A DNA stretch of 64,000 bases from Streptomyces sp. CB01635 (GCF_002803065.1 NZ_NNBL01000003.1:1137461-1201460); one strand, 5' to 3'; shown: positions 52,189 to 61,799, counted from the first letter of the stretch. The notes: generated by a model not told the origin, from the letters alone. Program-made: numbers and translations.

Positions 52189-52761
52189 TCAGCGGACGAC
52201 GTCAAACACCTGCTTCTGCAAGCCGTTGGCGTACGCCTCGGACTCGACCAGCTTGAGTTTCTGGGTGTCCTTGTCCGTGTCGCTGAACAGCCGCTTGCCC
52301 GCGCCCAGCAGCAGCGGGAAGACGAGCAGGTGGTAGCGGTCGATGAGGCCGGCGTCTGAGAGGCTCCGGTTGAGGGCGGCGCTGCCGTGGATGATGATCG
52401 GCCCGCCCTCGGTCTCCTTCAACGCGGCGACCTTGTCGAGGGAGCGCAGGATCGTGGTCTCGCCCCAGTCCGCGACGAGATCGTCCTCGGTGAGGGTGGT
52501 GGAGACGACGTACTTCGGCATGACCTTGTACTGGGCGAACTCCTCCATGCCGGGCCAGACGGGACTGAACGCTTCGTAGCTGACGCGGCCCATCATCATG
52601 GCGGCGGCCTCCTGCTGCTCGCGGCCCTTGATCTCGAACGCCTCCGGGAGGAATTCGACTTCCTTGAAGGTCCACCCGGAGTTCCGGTAGCCGGGCTCGC
52701 CACCCGGGGCCTCGACGACGCCGTCGAGCGAGACGAAGGCGGTGCTGATCAGAGTGCGCAT
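52189..52761 (-). CDS. RibD C-terminal/dihydrofolate reductase-like protein
   Basis: A 190-residue protein starting MRTLISTAFVSLDGVVEAPGGEPGY. MMGRVSYEAFSPVWP, KYVVSTTL, GGPIIIHGSAALNRSLSDAGLIDRYHLLVFPLLLGAGKRLF are the usual NADPH-binding and domain motifs of the YyaP/YwjB-type DHFR superfamily. It reduces an unknown substrate in the cytoplasm. Same direction as the DinB-like gene upstream. Confidence 0.9.
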   Translation of the reverse strand: MRTLISTAFVSLDGVVEAPGGEPGYRNSGWTFKEVEFLPEAFEIKGREQQEAAAMMMGRVSYEAFSPVWPGMEEFAQYKVMPKYVVSTTLTEDDLVADWGETTILRSLDKVAALKETEGGPIIIHGSAALNRSLSDAGLIDRYHLLVFPLLLGAGKRLFSDTDKDTQKLKLVESEAYANGLQKQVFDVVR

Positions 52762-52939
52762 GTCACGGTCTCCTGGTGTGCTTCGTACTGGCCGGCCGCT
52801 ACGGCTGCTCGCCCGCGGATCCCCACTGTCACTGACTGAATGACTGCGGAGCCTGCACAAAATCATCGGCGTGCACCGGGCCACTCAGGTTTGGTGTCCG
52901 ACGACGGGCCACCTGGTGGAAGGTGGCAACTGACACCCC

Positions 52940-53440
52940 TTAGTTACCAGCCGCCGATGGCGGCATCAGGGACAGGAGTTGCCGCGTGTGGCCGGGCAGT
53001 TCCACCTCCGTCAGACCAGTGACGAGGTCCCTGAGCGGGAGGGGCTGATTGACCTGGACCTTGTCGTGGGACAGCAGCAAGGTGGGCACCAGCGTGTCGA
53101 GTTCGGTCTCGCTCAGCATCGGCCCGGCGAGGGCGCAGAGAGCGTCCGCCTGGAGGCGGATGCGCTCACGGAGTCCTGCGTTGTCACCGGCGAGACCGAT
53201 GACGCGCTCGATGGTCCAGGTGTCGTGCGCCGTGCGGTTGTCGTACGTGGTGGGTGCTCCCGAGGACGCGGCGGCGACGGTCGCGATGGTGGTGGCGTTG
53301 ACGATGGCGACGTGCGCCAGGATCTGGTCGGCGTTCCACTCGCCGGTGGGCGGGACGGGCATCGTGCCCCCGGAGCCGGCCACTGTGGCGGCCGCGTCCA
53401 TCAGCGAGCGGTAGGCGTCCCGAAGAGGGACGGTGTCCAT
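52940..53440 (-). CDS. DinB/mycothiol maleylpyruvate isomerase-like protein
   Basis: A 166-residue helical protein starting MDTVPLRDAYRSLMDAAATVAGSGG. TGEWNADQILAHVAIVNATTIATV carries the first His of the DinB metal site; GHTRQLLSLMP near the end carries another. The region fits the mycothiol-dependent transferase fold, though the middle His is not obvious. The gene is followed by a RibD-type gene and preceded by an ArsR-SRPBCC fusion in the same direction. Confidence 0.7.
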   Translation of the reverse strand: MDTVPLRDAYRSLMDAAATVAGSGGTMPVPPTGEWNADQILAHVAIVNATTIATVAAASSGAPTTYDNRTAHDTWTIERVIGLAGDNAGLRERIRLQADALCALAGPMLSETELDTLVPTLLLSHDKVQVNQPLPLRDLVTGLTEVELPGHTRQLLSLMPPSAAGN

Positions 53441-53501
53441 AGCGTCTTCTTTCTTCAGTCCTGCGCGGGGTGACCGGGGGAGTGGCGTCGTATCTGTCGC
53501 T

Positions 53502-54290
53502 TCAGGCGTGCGTGCCGGCCATGTCCCACGGTGCCTGCGGGAGCACCTCGCCGGTCTCGAGCAGCGACTTGAGGTTCGCCAGGACGGCCGGCCATCCCTG
53601 TGAAATGCCGTTCAGCATCTCCGCGTTGGGAAGGTTCTCGTGGGTCACGGTGAGCCGGACGATGTCTTCGTGCGGCTCGACGAGGAAGGTGACGACGGAC
53701 GGGTCGCGCGGCGCCTGGGCGTCCGGGGTGTCCTCGAACGTGATGACCAGGCGCGTCGGCGGTTCGGCCTTGAGGACCTGACCGACGACGTCGACGGCCC
53801 CCGATCCGTCGACGCGCCGGTGCTCCCAGGCCGAGCCCGGCTCCCAGTCGGAGACGTTGGCGTGTCCCCAGTAGCGCGCTGTCAGGTCTGCGTCCGTCAG
53901 CGCCTGCCACACCTGCTCCGCACTGGCCCGGATGTAGGTGACGTAGACGTAGGACGGAACGGATGCTGATCCGCTGGTCATGGCGTACTCCTCTGCCTGG
54001 TTCTTGATGGCACTGATCGCTTGCAGCCGGGGCTTGTCGAACTCGGAGATCCAGCGTTCCTCGATCTCGTGGATCGGGGCCGGATTGAGGTAGTGGAGCC
54101 GTTCGCGTCCGCGCCGGACGACGGTCACGAGGCCGGCCCGCTCGAGGATGTCGAGATGCTGGGTGGCCGACTGGCGCGCCATGTCCAGGCGGTCGCACAG
54201 CTCGCGCAACGTCTGGCCGTTGTGCTCGCGCAGACGGTCGAGCAGCCGCCGCCGGGTGGGGTCGGCCAGTGCCTTGAATGCCTGGTCCAT
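53502..54290 (-). CDS. ArsR HTH fused to an SRPBCC (AHSA1-like) domain
   Basis: A 262-residue fusion. Residues 1-85 are an ArsR winged HTH (MDQAFKALADPTRRRLLDRLREHNGQTLRELCDRLDMARQSATQHLDILERAGLVTVVRRG). Residues 120-250 are an SRPBCC domain (VYVTYIRASAEQVWQALTDADLTARYWGHANVSDWEPGSAWEHRRVDGSG). Usually these are separate neighbouring genes. The SRPBCC part may sense a hydrophobic ligand. The start is taken at ATG MDQAF; GTG 21 nt upstream is possible. A near-perfect operator lies over the promoter. Confidence 0.88.
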   Translation of the reverse strand: MDQAFKALADPTRRRLLDRLREHNGQTLRELCDRLDMARQSATQHLDILERAGLVTVVRRGRERLHYLNPAPIHEIEERWISEFDKPRLQAISAIKNQAEEYAMTSGSASVPSYVYVTYIRASAEQVWQALTDADLTARYWGHANVSDWEPGSAWEHRRVDGSGAVDVVGQVLKAEPPTRLVITFEDTPDAQAPRDPSVVTFLVEPHEDIVRLTVTHENLPNAEMLNGISQGWPAVLANLKSLLETGEVLPQAPWDMAGTHA

Positions 54291-54318
54291 CGCAGTCGCT
54301 TCGAAACTCACCCTCCGA

Positions 54319-54342
54319 TTATGCAGGTATTCACCTGCATAA
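54319..54342. promoter_or_regulatory. ArsR-type palindromic operator
   Basis: TTATGCAGGT-ATTC-ACCTGCATAA is a perfect 10-bp-arm inverted repeat directly upstream of the ArsR-SRPBCC gene, the usual place of autorepression. Confidence 0.7.
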
Positions 54343-54402
54343 TGCCAGCGGCGGTGAGGAGCGGGTTCATGTACGCCCGGTGTGTCCTGGTCGTCTCCCG
54401 TG

Positions 54403-54849
54403 TCAGAGGTCGGCGGGGGACGGTGCTTGCGCGGGTGTGACGGTGGATTCGGGGGCGGATTCCGGGCGTATCGGAACGCCGCGTCGTCCCGCCAGTCGGC
54501 ACCCGAGGCAGTCCGCGTGCCCGTCGCGTGCGGCGCGGTCGCGGCCTCTGAGGTCCGAAGGTCGCGGGCCCGGCGGCTTGCCCCAGCCCGCGAGGTGCAG
54601 ACCCCATGTGACCGGCGCTGCCACGGCCAGGGCGCAGATCCCCAGCCAGATCCCCGGGCGCCAGCCGCAGATGCCGAGCCCGGTGACGACCGCCCCGGCC
54701 GTGGCAACCGCGAAGCCTGCCCACCCGGCGACGGTGTGCCCCTCGTCGTGGCGGTGCGTGGTGAGCTGCCCGCCGAGCTGCCCGCTGGGATGCCTCTCCC
54801 GCTGCCCGTTCAGGTGTCCGTCCAGATGCCCGTCGAGATGTCCGTTCAT
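54403..54849 (-). CDS. HGxxPAAW-like small membrane protein
   Basis: A 148-residue protein starting MNGHLDGHLDGHLNGQ after GGGAGG. The N-terminal HLDG repeats precede HDEGHTVAGWAGFAVATAGAVVTGLGICGWRPGIWLGICALAVAAPVTWGLHLAGWG, two transmembrane helices with the HGxxPAAW-type motif seen in Streptomyces. The Arg/Pro-rich C-terminal tail is cytoplasmic or disordered. Function unknown. Confidence 0.6.
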   Translation of the reverse strand: MNGHLDGHLDGHLNGQRERHPSGQLGGQLTTHRHDEGHTVAGWAGFAVATAGAVVTGLGICGWRPGIWLGICALAVAAPVTWGLHLAGWGKPPGPRPSDLRGRDRAARDGHADCLGCRLAGRRGVPIRPESAPESTVTPAQAPSPADL

Positions 54850-54951
54850 GGGCTGAGAACCTCCCTGATCGAGTTCGCGCTATTTGTTGAGTGGCCGATC
54901 AAGAAAGGACCGTAGCATGAGTTTTTGAGTGAACGCTCTAGAATGGTCAGC

Positions 54952-55557
54952 ATGAGCAATGCACGAGGACGTCCGCGCACGTTCGACCGGGACGCGGCGC
55001 TGTGGGCGGCCATCCGGCTGTTCTGGGAGCGTGGCTTCGAGGCGACGTCCCTGGGGGAGCTGACGGTGGCGATGGGCATCCGCCCGGGCAGCCTCTACGC
55101 GGCGTTCGGCGACAAGAAGGCGCTCTTCAGGGAGGCCGTGGAGGCGTACGGGCGGTCACCGATGGGGTCCTTCCCGGCGCGTGCGCTGGCCGAGGAGCCG
55201 ACGGCCCGCGGGGCCGTGTCTCGGATCCTGCGTGAGGCGGCGGCGGTCTACGCGGATCCGTCGCACCCGCCGGGCTGCCTGGCCATCAGCGCGGCCACCA
55301 ACGTCACCGTGCATGACGAGGAGATCGCGAAGTTCCTGCGCGACGTGCGCAACACGGGCGTCGCTGCCATCGAGGAGCGGCTGCGCCGGGCTGAGGGAGA
55401 AGGGGAGCTGCAGGCTGGGACCGATGCGTCGGCCCTGGCGTCCTACTTCGCCACGATCGTGCAGGGACTTTCGCAGCGCGCGCGGGACGGAGCCGATGCG
55501 CACGAGCTGTCCCAGGTGGCCGAGCTGGCGCTGGTCGCGTGGCCGAGCGGCGATTGA
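54952..55557 (+). CDS. TetR/AcrR family regulator
   Basis: A 201-residue repressor starting MSNARGRPRTFDRDAALWAAIRLFWERGFEATSLGELTVAMGIRPGSLYAAFGDKKALF, a clear TetR HTH. The C-terminal domain is of the TetR_C_16/YxaF-like type, with conserved HPPGCLAISAATNVTVHDEEI. Ligand unknown. No adjacent divergent gene fits as an obvious target, except the membrane protein at 54403. Confidence 0.88.
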   Translation: MSNARGRPRTFDRDAALWAAIRLFWERGFEATSLGELTVAMGIRPGSLYAAFGDKKALFREAVEAYGRSPMGSFPARALAEEPTARGAVSRILREAAAVYADPSHPPGCLAISAATNVTVHDEEIAKFLRDVRNTGVAAIEERLRRAEGEGELQAGTDASALASYFATIVQGLSQRARDGADAHELSQVAELALVAWPSGD

Positions 55558-55651
55558 CAGTTCCTGGCACCCACGCCCGCCCCGCGGCTGCGGCCCACCA
55601 GCACGACGGAACCTGACGTCGACGGGCCCGACGCTCATACAGGGGTGTGGA

Positions 55652-56515
55652 TCAGTTGCCGCCCAGGTGCTCGCGCAACACCGTGCTCAGGGAGGTGGGT
55701 TCGCGTCCGATCAGGTTGGCGAGCGTTGGGTCGACTGTTGCGAACTCGCCCGCGCGGCTGGCGGTGAAGACGCCGAGCAGCTGGTCGGCAGCCTCGGCGG
55801 GGACGCCGTGGCCCACGAGCTGCTCGCGGAACGCGTCATCAGGTGTCGTGATCCTCTTGACGCTGCGGCCTTGCGCTTCCGACGCGATGCCGGCGATGTC
55901 GTCGAAGGTCAGCGCCTGCGCGGCGGTGAGCGGCGGCGTCGGGCCCTCGAAGCGCCCTTCGTCGGCGAGGACGGCGGCCGCCGCGTCGGCGAGGTCGGCG
56001 TGCGCGGTCCAGCTCACCGGCCCGTCCGCGGGGAGTTCTGCCTCACCGGACTCCAGCCCATGCCCCAGGAACTGCAGCGCGCTCGTGGCGTAGAAGCCGT
56101 TGCGCAGCGCGGTGTACGGCACGCCGCAGGTCCGCAGGGTCTCTTCGGCGGCGGCGTGGTCACGGCAGGGCTCGAAATGCGACGTGGCGCTCGCGCCCAT
56201 GTGGCTGGTGTAGAGGATGCGCCTGGCGCCCGCCGCGACCGCGCCCTCGATTGCGGCGCGATGCTGCCGCACGGCCTCCTCGCCCATCTTGTCGACGGAG
56301 ACGATCAGCACTTGCGAGGCGCCCTCGAAGGCGTGAGCGAGACCGGCCGCGTCGCTGAAACTGCCTTGCCGTACACGTACCCCCCGGTCCGCGAGGTCCT
56401 GCGCCTTCTGCGGGTCGCGGACACTGACGCCGACCCGGTCCGCGGGTACGTGTGTCAGCAGGCTCTCGGCGATCTGACGCCCGAGCTTTCCGGTCGCTCC
56501 GGTCACGACGATCAT
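55652..56515 (-). CDS. NmrA/NAD(P)H-binding SDR protein
   Basis: A 287-residue atypical SDR starting MIVVTGATGKLGRQIAESLLTHVPADRVGVSVRDPQKAQDLADRGVRVRQGSF after GGGAGCACATC. GATGKLG binds the dinucleotide, and the YTSHMGAS and LRNGFYATSALQF segments follow the NmrA/quinone-reductase-2 type (QorB-like). Probably an NAD(P)H:quinone or redox sensor protein. Divergent from a TetR gene. Confidence 0.88.
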   Translation of the reverse strand: MIVVTGATGKLGRQIAESLLTHVPADRVGVSVRDPQKAQDLADRGVRVRQGSFSDAAGLAHAFEGASQVLIVSVDKMGEEAVRQHRAAIEGAVAAGARRILYTSHMGASATSHFEPCRDHAAAEETLRTCGVPYTALRNGFYATSALQFLGHGLESGEAELPADGPVSWTAHADLADAAAAVLADEGRFEGPTPPLTAAQALTFDDIAGIASEAQGRSVKRITTPDDAFREQLVGHGVPAEAADQLLGVFTASRAGEFATVDPTLANLIGREPTSLSTVLREHLGGN

Positions 56516-56565
56516 GATGTGCTCCCATGCGTGGTTCCAGTGAAATCGCATTTAGCGTATCACTG

Positions 56566-56604
56566 ATATTAACGATGGTATCGCTCGTGCTGTATCGTTG
56601 ATAT
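56566..56604. promoter_or_regulatory. TetR operator with inverted ATATyAACGAT sites
   Basis: ATATTAACGAT (56566-56576) and ATCGTTGATAT (56594-56604) face each other with one mismatch across a 17-bp spacer, just before the TetR ATG and in the divergent NmrA promoter region. Confidence 0.5.
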
Positions 56605-57354
56605 ATGCCACCACGTTCACGAGGTAGCCGCGGTGCGGCCGCCGTCGATTCCGGGACACCCGCACCCGCGGAGCGCGAAGAGCCCCGGCAGCGGGTGATC
56701 GAGGCCGCCGCCGACCTGCTGGCGCGCGAGGGTCGTGACGCGGTCACGACGCGCGCCGTCGCTGTCGCCGCCGGCCTGCAACCGCCCGCCATCTACCGGC
56801 TGTTCGGCGACAAGGACGGACTGCTCGAAGCGGTGGCCGAGCACGGCTTCGCCAAGTTCCTCGCGGGCAAGACCGTGGCGCCCCATCCGCAGGACCCCAT
56901 CGAGGACCTGAGGGCCGGCTGGGATCTGGCCGTCGAGTTCGGGCTGGACAACCCCGCGCTGTACACGTTGATGTACAGCGAACCCACGACCACTTCGTCG
57001 GCCGCGTTCGAGGCGGGCATGAAGATCCTCATGGGGCGGATCCGGCGGCTGGCCGCCGGCGGATGGCTGCGGGTCGACGAGGAGCTCGCCGCCATGATCA
57101 TCCATGCCACGGCGCGCGGCGCGGTCCTCACCTGGCTGTCACTGCCCGACGAACAGCGCAATCCGGCCCTGTTGACCACCCTTCGAGAGTCCATGGTCGC
57201 CACCGTCACCAACCAGGAACCGGCTGTGCAGGCCGCGGGCCCGGCCGGCGCCGCGCGCGCCCTGCGCGCCGCGCTGCCCGAACAGACAACCCTCAGCGGA
57301 GCGGAGCAGCACCTGCTGACCGAGTGGCTGGAACGTCTCGCCGCCGACGGCTGA
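56605..57354 (+). CDS. TetR/AcrR family regulator
   Basis: A 249-residue repressor starting MPPRSRGSRGAAAVDSGTPAP. After about 25 extra residues the HTH is QRVIEAAADLLAREGRDAVTTRAVAVAAGLQPPAIYRLFGDKDGL. The C-terminal helices resemble TetR_C. It likely represses the divergent NmrA-type gene; the operator overlaps its own start. Ligand unknown. Confidence 0.88.
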   Translation: MPPRSRGSRGAAAVDSGTPAPAEREEPRQRVIEAAADLLAREGRDAVTTRAVAVAAGLQPPAIYRLFGDKDGLLEAVAEHGFAKFLAGKTVAPHPQDPIEDLRAGWDLAVEFGLDNPALYTLMYSEPTTTSSAAFEAGMKILMGRIRRLAAGGWLRVDEELAAMIIHATARGAVLTWLSLPDEQRNPALLTTLRESMVATVTNQEPAVQAAGPAGAARALRAALPEQTTLSGAEQHLLTEWLERLAADG

Positions 57355-57471
57355 GCCGCCGGGCCATTCGAGCGCGTTTGCTCTTACGCAGCCATAGCCG
57401 CAGTGGCCGCGGCGTCCCCGGGAGCGGGGGCCGGGCCAAGGGGATGACCAAGCGCAGGGGAGGACATCACG

Positions 57472-58211
57472 GTGAGCGCGCAGCAGCAGTACGACGAGAT
57501 CGGTGAGGCGTTCGAGGGGTTCAAGGCCCTGCCGCTGGCACAGTACGGGGAGGTGCCCAGCTTCCTGAGCATGGTCGGGGATGTGCGCGGCAAGTCGGTC
57601 CTCGACCTGGCCTCCGGTACGGGCTTCTACAGCAGGGAGTTCAAGCGGCGCGGCGCCACGGAGGTGCTCGGAATCGACATCTCCGGTGAAATGGTCGCCG
57701 TGGCCGAGAGGTTGGAGCAGGGCGATCCGCTGGGCGTGCGCTACGAGGTGGGTGATGTGTCCCAACTGCGGCCCCTCGGACGGCGCTTCGACATCGCCAC
57801 GGCCGTCCAGCTGCTCAACTACGCCGTGGACGTCGCCGCCTTCGAGCAGATGTGCCGCAACGTGCACCGCAACCTGGCACCCGGCGCAGAGTCTTCCTGC
57901 TCAACCAGTCACCTGACTACCGCTTCGACGGGCCGTCCCTCGACAAGTACGGCTTCCGCTCCGAGCTGACCGGCGAGGAGGCCGAGACCGGCCCGCGCGT
58001 CCAGATCTCGGCGCTGCTCGCCCCGCCGGTCGGGCCGATCTCGTTCGTCACCACGTGCCCGCGCCGCGAGGTCTACGAAGAGTGCCTGCGGGCGGCCGGG
58101 TTCGGCGAGGTGACCCGGGTCCCGCTGAAGGTGTCCGACGCCGGCGTGCGCGAGTTCGGCGCGGACTTCCTCGCCAACCCCCCGCTGGAGATGCTTCGCT
58201 GCCGCGCCTGA
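57472..58211 (+). pseudogene. SAM-dependent methyltransferase with a frameshift
   Basis: Start at GTG after AGGGGAGG. Frame 1 reads YDEIGEAFEGFKALPLAQYGEVPSFLSMVGDVRGKSVLDLASGTGFYSREFKRRGATEVLGIDISGEM to RNLAPG. From about 57885 the homologous reading continues in another frame (RVFLLNQSPDYRFDGPSLDKYGFRSELTG to EMLRCRA). One missing base in GGCGCAGAG (GGCGGCAGAG expected) explains it. Motif I is VLDLASGTGFYS. Either a recent pseudogene or a sequencing error; otherwise it would be a class I methyltransferase of about 246 residues. Confidence 0.8.
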
Positions 58212-58416
58212 CGACCGACCGGAACCCCGAGGCCGCCGCCTGAGCCTCTCTGCAGCCGGCACAGCTCGCATGGCCGGCCCTGTAGCCCGCCCGGTGGCAA
58301 AGTGCCTCGCGCCCGCTCGTGCCTGTCGTCAGGTCACCCGCACCTGGCAGCACAATCGCCCCTGTCAGAACGCACGGGCGTGTGTGAGCGGCACGCGGCA
58401 CCGAGGGGATCGACCG

Positions 58417-59157
58417 ATGGACACAGCAGCATCTCCGGACCGCAGACTTCTGCTCGCCGGCGCACTCGCGAGCGCCACGGTCGCGCTCGCGGGGTGCACA
58501 CCGACCAAAGCCGTCACAGCACCGACCAGCAGCAGCACCACGTCGATGCCGAGGCCCTCCACGCCCGCGGCGGCATTCGCGAGACTGACGGAGGGCAACA
58601 AGCGCTGGGTGAGCGGAGACCTCCAGCACCCCGACCGGGATCCGGACCGGCGCGAACTAGTGGCTCAGCAACAGGAGCCGTACGGATCGGTCCTCTCGTG
58701 CATCGACTCCCGTGTACCGCCCGAGCTCCTCTTCGACACCGGGCTCGGCGACCTCTACGTCATGCGCACGGGCGGCGAGGCGGTAGGGCCCGTCGTCACC
58801 GGCTCCGTCGAGTACGGGCCCATGACGAGCGGCACCCCGCTCATCGTGGTCCTCGGCCATCAGCGCTGCGGGGCCGTCAAGGCGGCGTACGAGTCCCTGC
58901 GCGACGACAAGCCGCTGCCGGGCAACCTGCAGGCGATCGTCGAGGCTCTGCAACCGGCATACAAGCAGGCAGTCCGCGAGGGCGGCGGCGACCCGGTCGA
59001 GACCATGGCCCGCGCGCAGGTCACCTTGACCGCGACCGAACTGCGCACCAACAACGACCTCGCCCCTCTCGTGAAGAAGGGGGACCTCGCCGTCGTGGGC
59101 GCCTACTACTCACTCGACACCGGCAAGGTGGAAGTCCTGGACGGCGCCCCCTCCTGA
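58417..59157 (+). CDS. Exported beta-carbonic anhydrase
   Basis: A 246-residue lipoprotein-type enzyme. The start [27 protein letters not shown] has a lipobox LAGC (Cys27). The catalytic domain starts after a Ser/Thr/Pro linker. Zinc ligands are Cys95 (CIDSR, with Asp97/Arg99), His148 and Cys151 (GHQRC). It catalyses CO2 + H2O to bicarbonate and proton at the cell surface. The stop lies inside the first unit of a 15-bp tandem repeat. Confidence 0.92.
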   Translation: MDTAASPDRRLLLAGALASATVALAGCTPTKAVTAPTSSSTTSMPRPSTPAAAFARLTEGNKRWVSGDLQHPDRDPDRRELVAQQQEPYGSVLSCIDSRVPPELLFDTGLGDLYVMRTGGEAVGPVVTGSVEYGPMTSGTPLIVVLGHQRCGAVKAAYESLRDDKPLPGNLQAIVEALQPAYKQAVREGGGDPVETMARAQVTLTATELRTNNDLAPLVKKGDLAVVGAYYSLDTGKVEVLDGAPS

Positions 59158-59212
59158 ACAGATCCGCCCTGAACCGATCTGCCCTGAACCGATCTGCCCT
59201 GAACCGATCTGC
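59153..59212. repeat. Four-copy 15-bp tandem repeat CCTGAACCGATCTGC
   Basis: Three exact copies at 59168, 59183 and 59198, and a first copy at 59153 with two mismatches that holds the carbonic anhydrase stop codon. It lies between that gene and a decayed monooxygenase. Confidence 0.85.
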
Positions 59213-59223
59213 GCCGCAGACCA

Positions 59224-59870
59224 CTTCAGCCGGTGAGGCAGCCGATGAGGCTGTGCGGTGCCCGGTCGTCGAGGCAGAGCGCTATGAGCAGCTGCGCATC
59301 CTCGGATTCCGACTCGCTGCGCGGGAACATCGCCTCTTCGTAGGTGGCGAGTGCCGCTTCGATGCTGTCGGGGGTGCGCGGCGATCGACTTCCCGAGGTA
59401 GGCGCCGTCGAACATCGCCAGGTTGGCGCCCTCGCCGGACGGCGGCATGCGGTGCGCGGCGTCACCGAGGAGCGTCACCCCGGGCACGCGGTCCCACCGG
59501 TGCCGGGTGGGGAGCATGTGGATGGCGCCGGGACCGGTGCCGTGTCGCCGTCGGTGATCAGCGCGGTGAGCTCCGGCGCCCACCCGTCGAACTCGGCCGC
59601 GAACGTCCCGCCGTCGCCGACCGCTTCGGCCGCCGCAGAGTGCCGCTCGTCGGCGGCGTACAGGTAGGTCTCGATGAACATCGTTCCCGCATACTCGGGC
59701 TTGGCGTCGGAGAGCAGCGGCCTGACCCTTGACCAGGCGCCGTCCGTGCCGACGAGGAGTCCGCTGCTCACGCTGGAGCCGTCCGTGAACTTCAGTTCGT
59801 GCCGGTCGTCACCGAGCCCGAGCAGCCGCAGGACCGTGCCGCCCGCGTCGGCGGTGCACGCGGTGGCCGC
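59224..59870 (-). pseudogene. FAD-dependent monooxygenase remnant (TetX-like)
   Basis: Reading upstream to downstream: [48 protein letters not shown], ..[21 protein letters not shown], then after a frame change [51 protein letters not shown], then a second change to [34 protein letters not shown]. The N-terminal FAD fold is missing, though GDAAH remains. Two frameshifts plus 5' truncation show decay. The 5' end lies against the FUSC gene. Confidence 0.8.
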
Positions 59871-59946
59871 CCGCGATCTCGTCCTGCGTGACCCGGGCGG
59901 TCTACGCCGCCGGGAGGTGTCGTACGGATCGGGGAAGGGACTGAAG

Positions 59947-61203
59947 ATGCGTCTGGTACCCGAGCGGCTGGCGAAGCTGCTGAGCCGTGTTCCGAACGGG
60001 CGTCAGCTCGTGAAACGGCTGCGGCACCCGGTCGCCGTGCAGACGCTGAGGGCCACCGCCGCGGCGACGATCGCCTACGTCATCGCCCTGCACCTCAGCC
60101 GCGAACCGGCCCCCCTGACCGCACCCCTGACCGCTCTCCTGGTCGTGCAGGTGACCCTGTACGCGACCGTGAAGATGAGTATCCGCCGCATCAACTCCGT
60201 GGTCGTCGGGGTGTTCATCGCCATCGGCTTCAGCGCCTTGGTGGGGCTGACCTGGTGGAGCCTGGCGCTGATCATCCTGGCCTCGCTCACCATCGGCCCC
60301 TTCGTGCGCGCAAACGAGTTCGTGCCCGAGGTGGCGATCAGCGCCATGCTCGTGCTCGGCGTCACCCGCGTCGCATCGAGCGCATGGGATCGCGTACTGG
60401 AAACCCTGATCGGAGCCCTGACCGGGCTCGCGTTCAACCTCTTCTTCGCCCCGCCCCTATGGGTGGACACCGCGGGCGACGCCCTGGAGGACCTCGCCCG
60501 GCGCATGCGCCGACTGCTGCTTGACCTGAGCGACCAGCTCGACGAGGAGACCCCCTGGCCACTCGCTGCGGCACGGCTCCACGAGGCGCGCCGCCTCGAC
60601 CAGGACATCGCCGACGTGGACGCCTCCCTTCGGCAGGCCGAGGACAGCCTCCGGCTCAATCCGCGTGTACGGGAAGGGCGACTGCACCGCGTGGTGCTGC
60701 GGACCGGCCTCGACACGCTCGAAATCTGCACCGTCGTGCTGCGCGTCATCGCCCGGACCCTCACGGACCTGGCCAAACAGCGTGACGACAGGTGGCTGCT
60801 CGAACCCGAGGTGTCGAACGCGATGCGTGATCTGTTCGGCCATGTCGCGGACGCCGTCGTCAGTTTCGCCGTACTCGTCGGCACCGGAACCAGCTCGGAA
60901 TCGGAAACGGCCGAGGACCGCCTGATCAGCCACCTCGCCGCCGCCAATGTCCAGCGCGAACACGTCGCTCGACTGCTCCTGGACGCCGTCCAGGACGACC
61001 CGAGCCAGTGGCAACTGCAGGGGGCCCTGCTCACCGAGATCGACCGCATCCTCGCCGAACTCGACACGGAACACCGCTCACAGCGCCTGATGGAGGAACT
61101 GGACCGCAACGCCCAACAGCTGCACGAACGCTTCCCGTCGCTCGTCGGCGTACAGCAATGGGCACGCAGGCACCGGCCTCGCGTACGCCGAAAGGGTGCG
61201 TGA
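59947..61203 (+). CDS. FUSC/aromatic acid exporter family protein
   Basis: A 418-residue inner-membrane protein starting [50 protein letters not shown]. The first 190 residues hold five hydrophobic helices with the ArAE/FUSC motif [51 protein letters not shown]. The rest is a long helical cytosolic domain. Such proteins export aromatic acids or assist efflux. It overlies the 5' end of the monooxygenase remnant, with no obvious partner gene. Confidence 0.87.
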   Translation: MRLVPERLAKLLSRVPNGRQLVKRLRHPVAVQTLRATAAATIAYVIALHLSREPAPLTAPLTALLVVQVTLYATVKMSIRRINSVVVGVFIAIGFSALVGLTWWSLALIILASLTIGPFVRANEFVPEVAISAMLVLGVTRVASSAWDRVLETLIGALTGLAFNLFFAPPLWVDTAGDALEDLARRMRRLLLDLSDQLDEETPWPLAAARLHEARRLDQDIADVDASLRQAEDSLRLNPRVREGRLHRVVLRTGLDTLEICTVVLRVIARTLTDLAKQRDDRWLLEPEVSNAMRDLFGHVADAVVSFAVLVGTGTSSESETAEDRLISHLAAANVQREHVARLLLDAVQDDPSQWQLQGALLTEIDRILAELDTEHRSQRLMEELDRNAQQLHERFPSLVGVQQWARRHRPRVRRKGA

Positions 61204-61218
61204 CAGAGGAGAGGCGGG

Positions 61219-61785
61219 CTAGTTGCCCGTCAGCGCGGTCCTGAGCGCGTCCAGTGATTCCCGCATGCACTGCGACATCTCACGTTCCTCGACCGCGCCG
61301 ATCCACCGCTCGAAACCCACCTTGAAGACGGCGACGCCCGCCTCGGCGGTCAGGCTCGCGGCCGGTTCCGCCACGCCGCGTCGGCGCAGGGTGTCGGCGA
61401 GCGCGGCCGACATCGAGGCGAGCTTGATGAGCTCGCGCTCCTGAAGTTCCGCGGTCGCCATGATCACGGCCTGACGCTGCCGCGCGAAGTCGCGGCGGTC
61501 GGCGAAGAACTCGGAGACCGTGTCGAGGCCCACCGCCACCGCGTCGATCGGCGCCGCAGACTTCGCAACGTCGGCGACCGCTTTCACGAGCGCCTCCTCC
61601 AGCTGGCTGGAGCCGGCGAACAGGACCTCGCGCTTGTCCGCGTAGTGCCGGAAGAACGTGCGCTCCGTGAGTCCTGCCCGTTTGGCGATCTCCGCCACGG
61701 TCGTCTGCTCGAACCCGCGCTCGCTGTAGAGCTCCAACGCCGCGTTCGCCAGACGCCCACGCGCGTTCGGCTCCCATCTACCCAT
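61219..61785 (-). CDS. TetR/AcrR family regulator
   Basis: A 188-residue repressor starting MGRWEPNARGRLANAALELYSERGFEQTTVAEIAKRAGLTERTFFRHYADKREVLF, a canonical TetR HTH; the rest is helical. Divergent from an SDR gene (61890) with a doubled operator in the spacer, so it likely represses itself and the SDR. Confidence 0.9.
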   Translation of the reverse strand: MGRWEPNARGRLANAALELYSERGFEQTTVAEIAKRAGLTERTFFRHYADKREVLFAGSSQLEEALVKAVADVAKSAAPIDAVAVGLDTVSEFFADRRDFARQRQAVIMATAELQERELIKLASMSAALADTLRRRGVAEPAASLTAEAGVAVFKVGFERWIGAVEEREMSQCMRESLDALRTALTGN

Positions 61786-61799
61786 ACGCAGATCTTACG

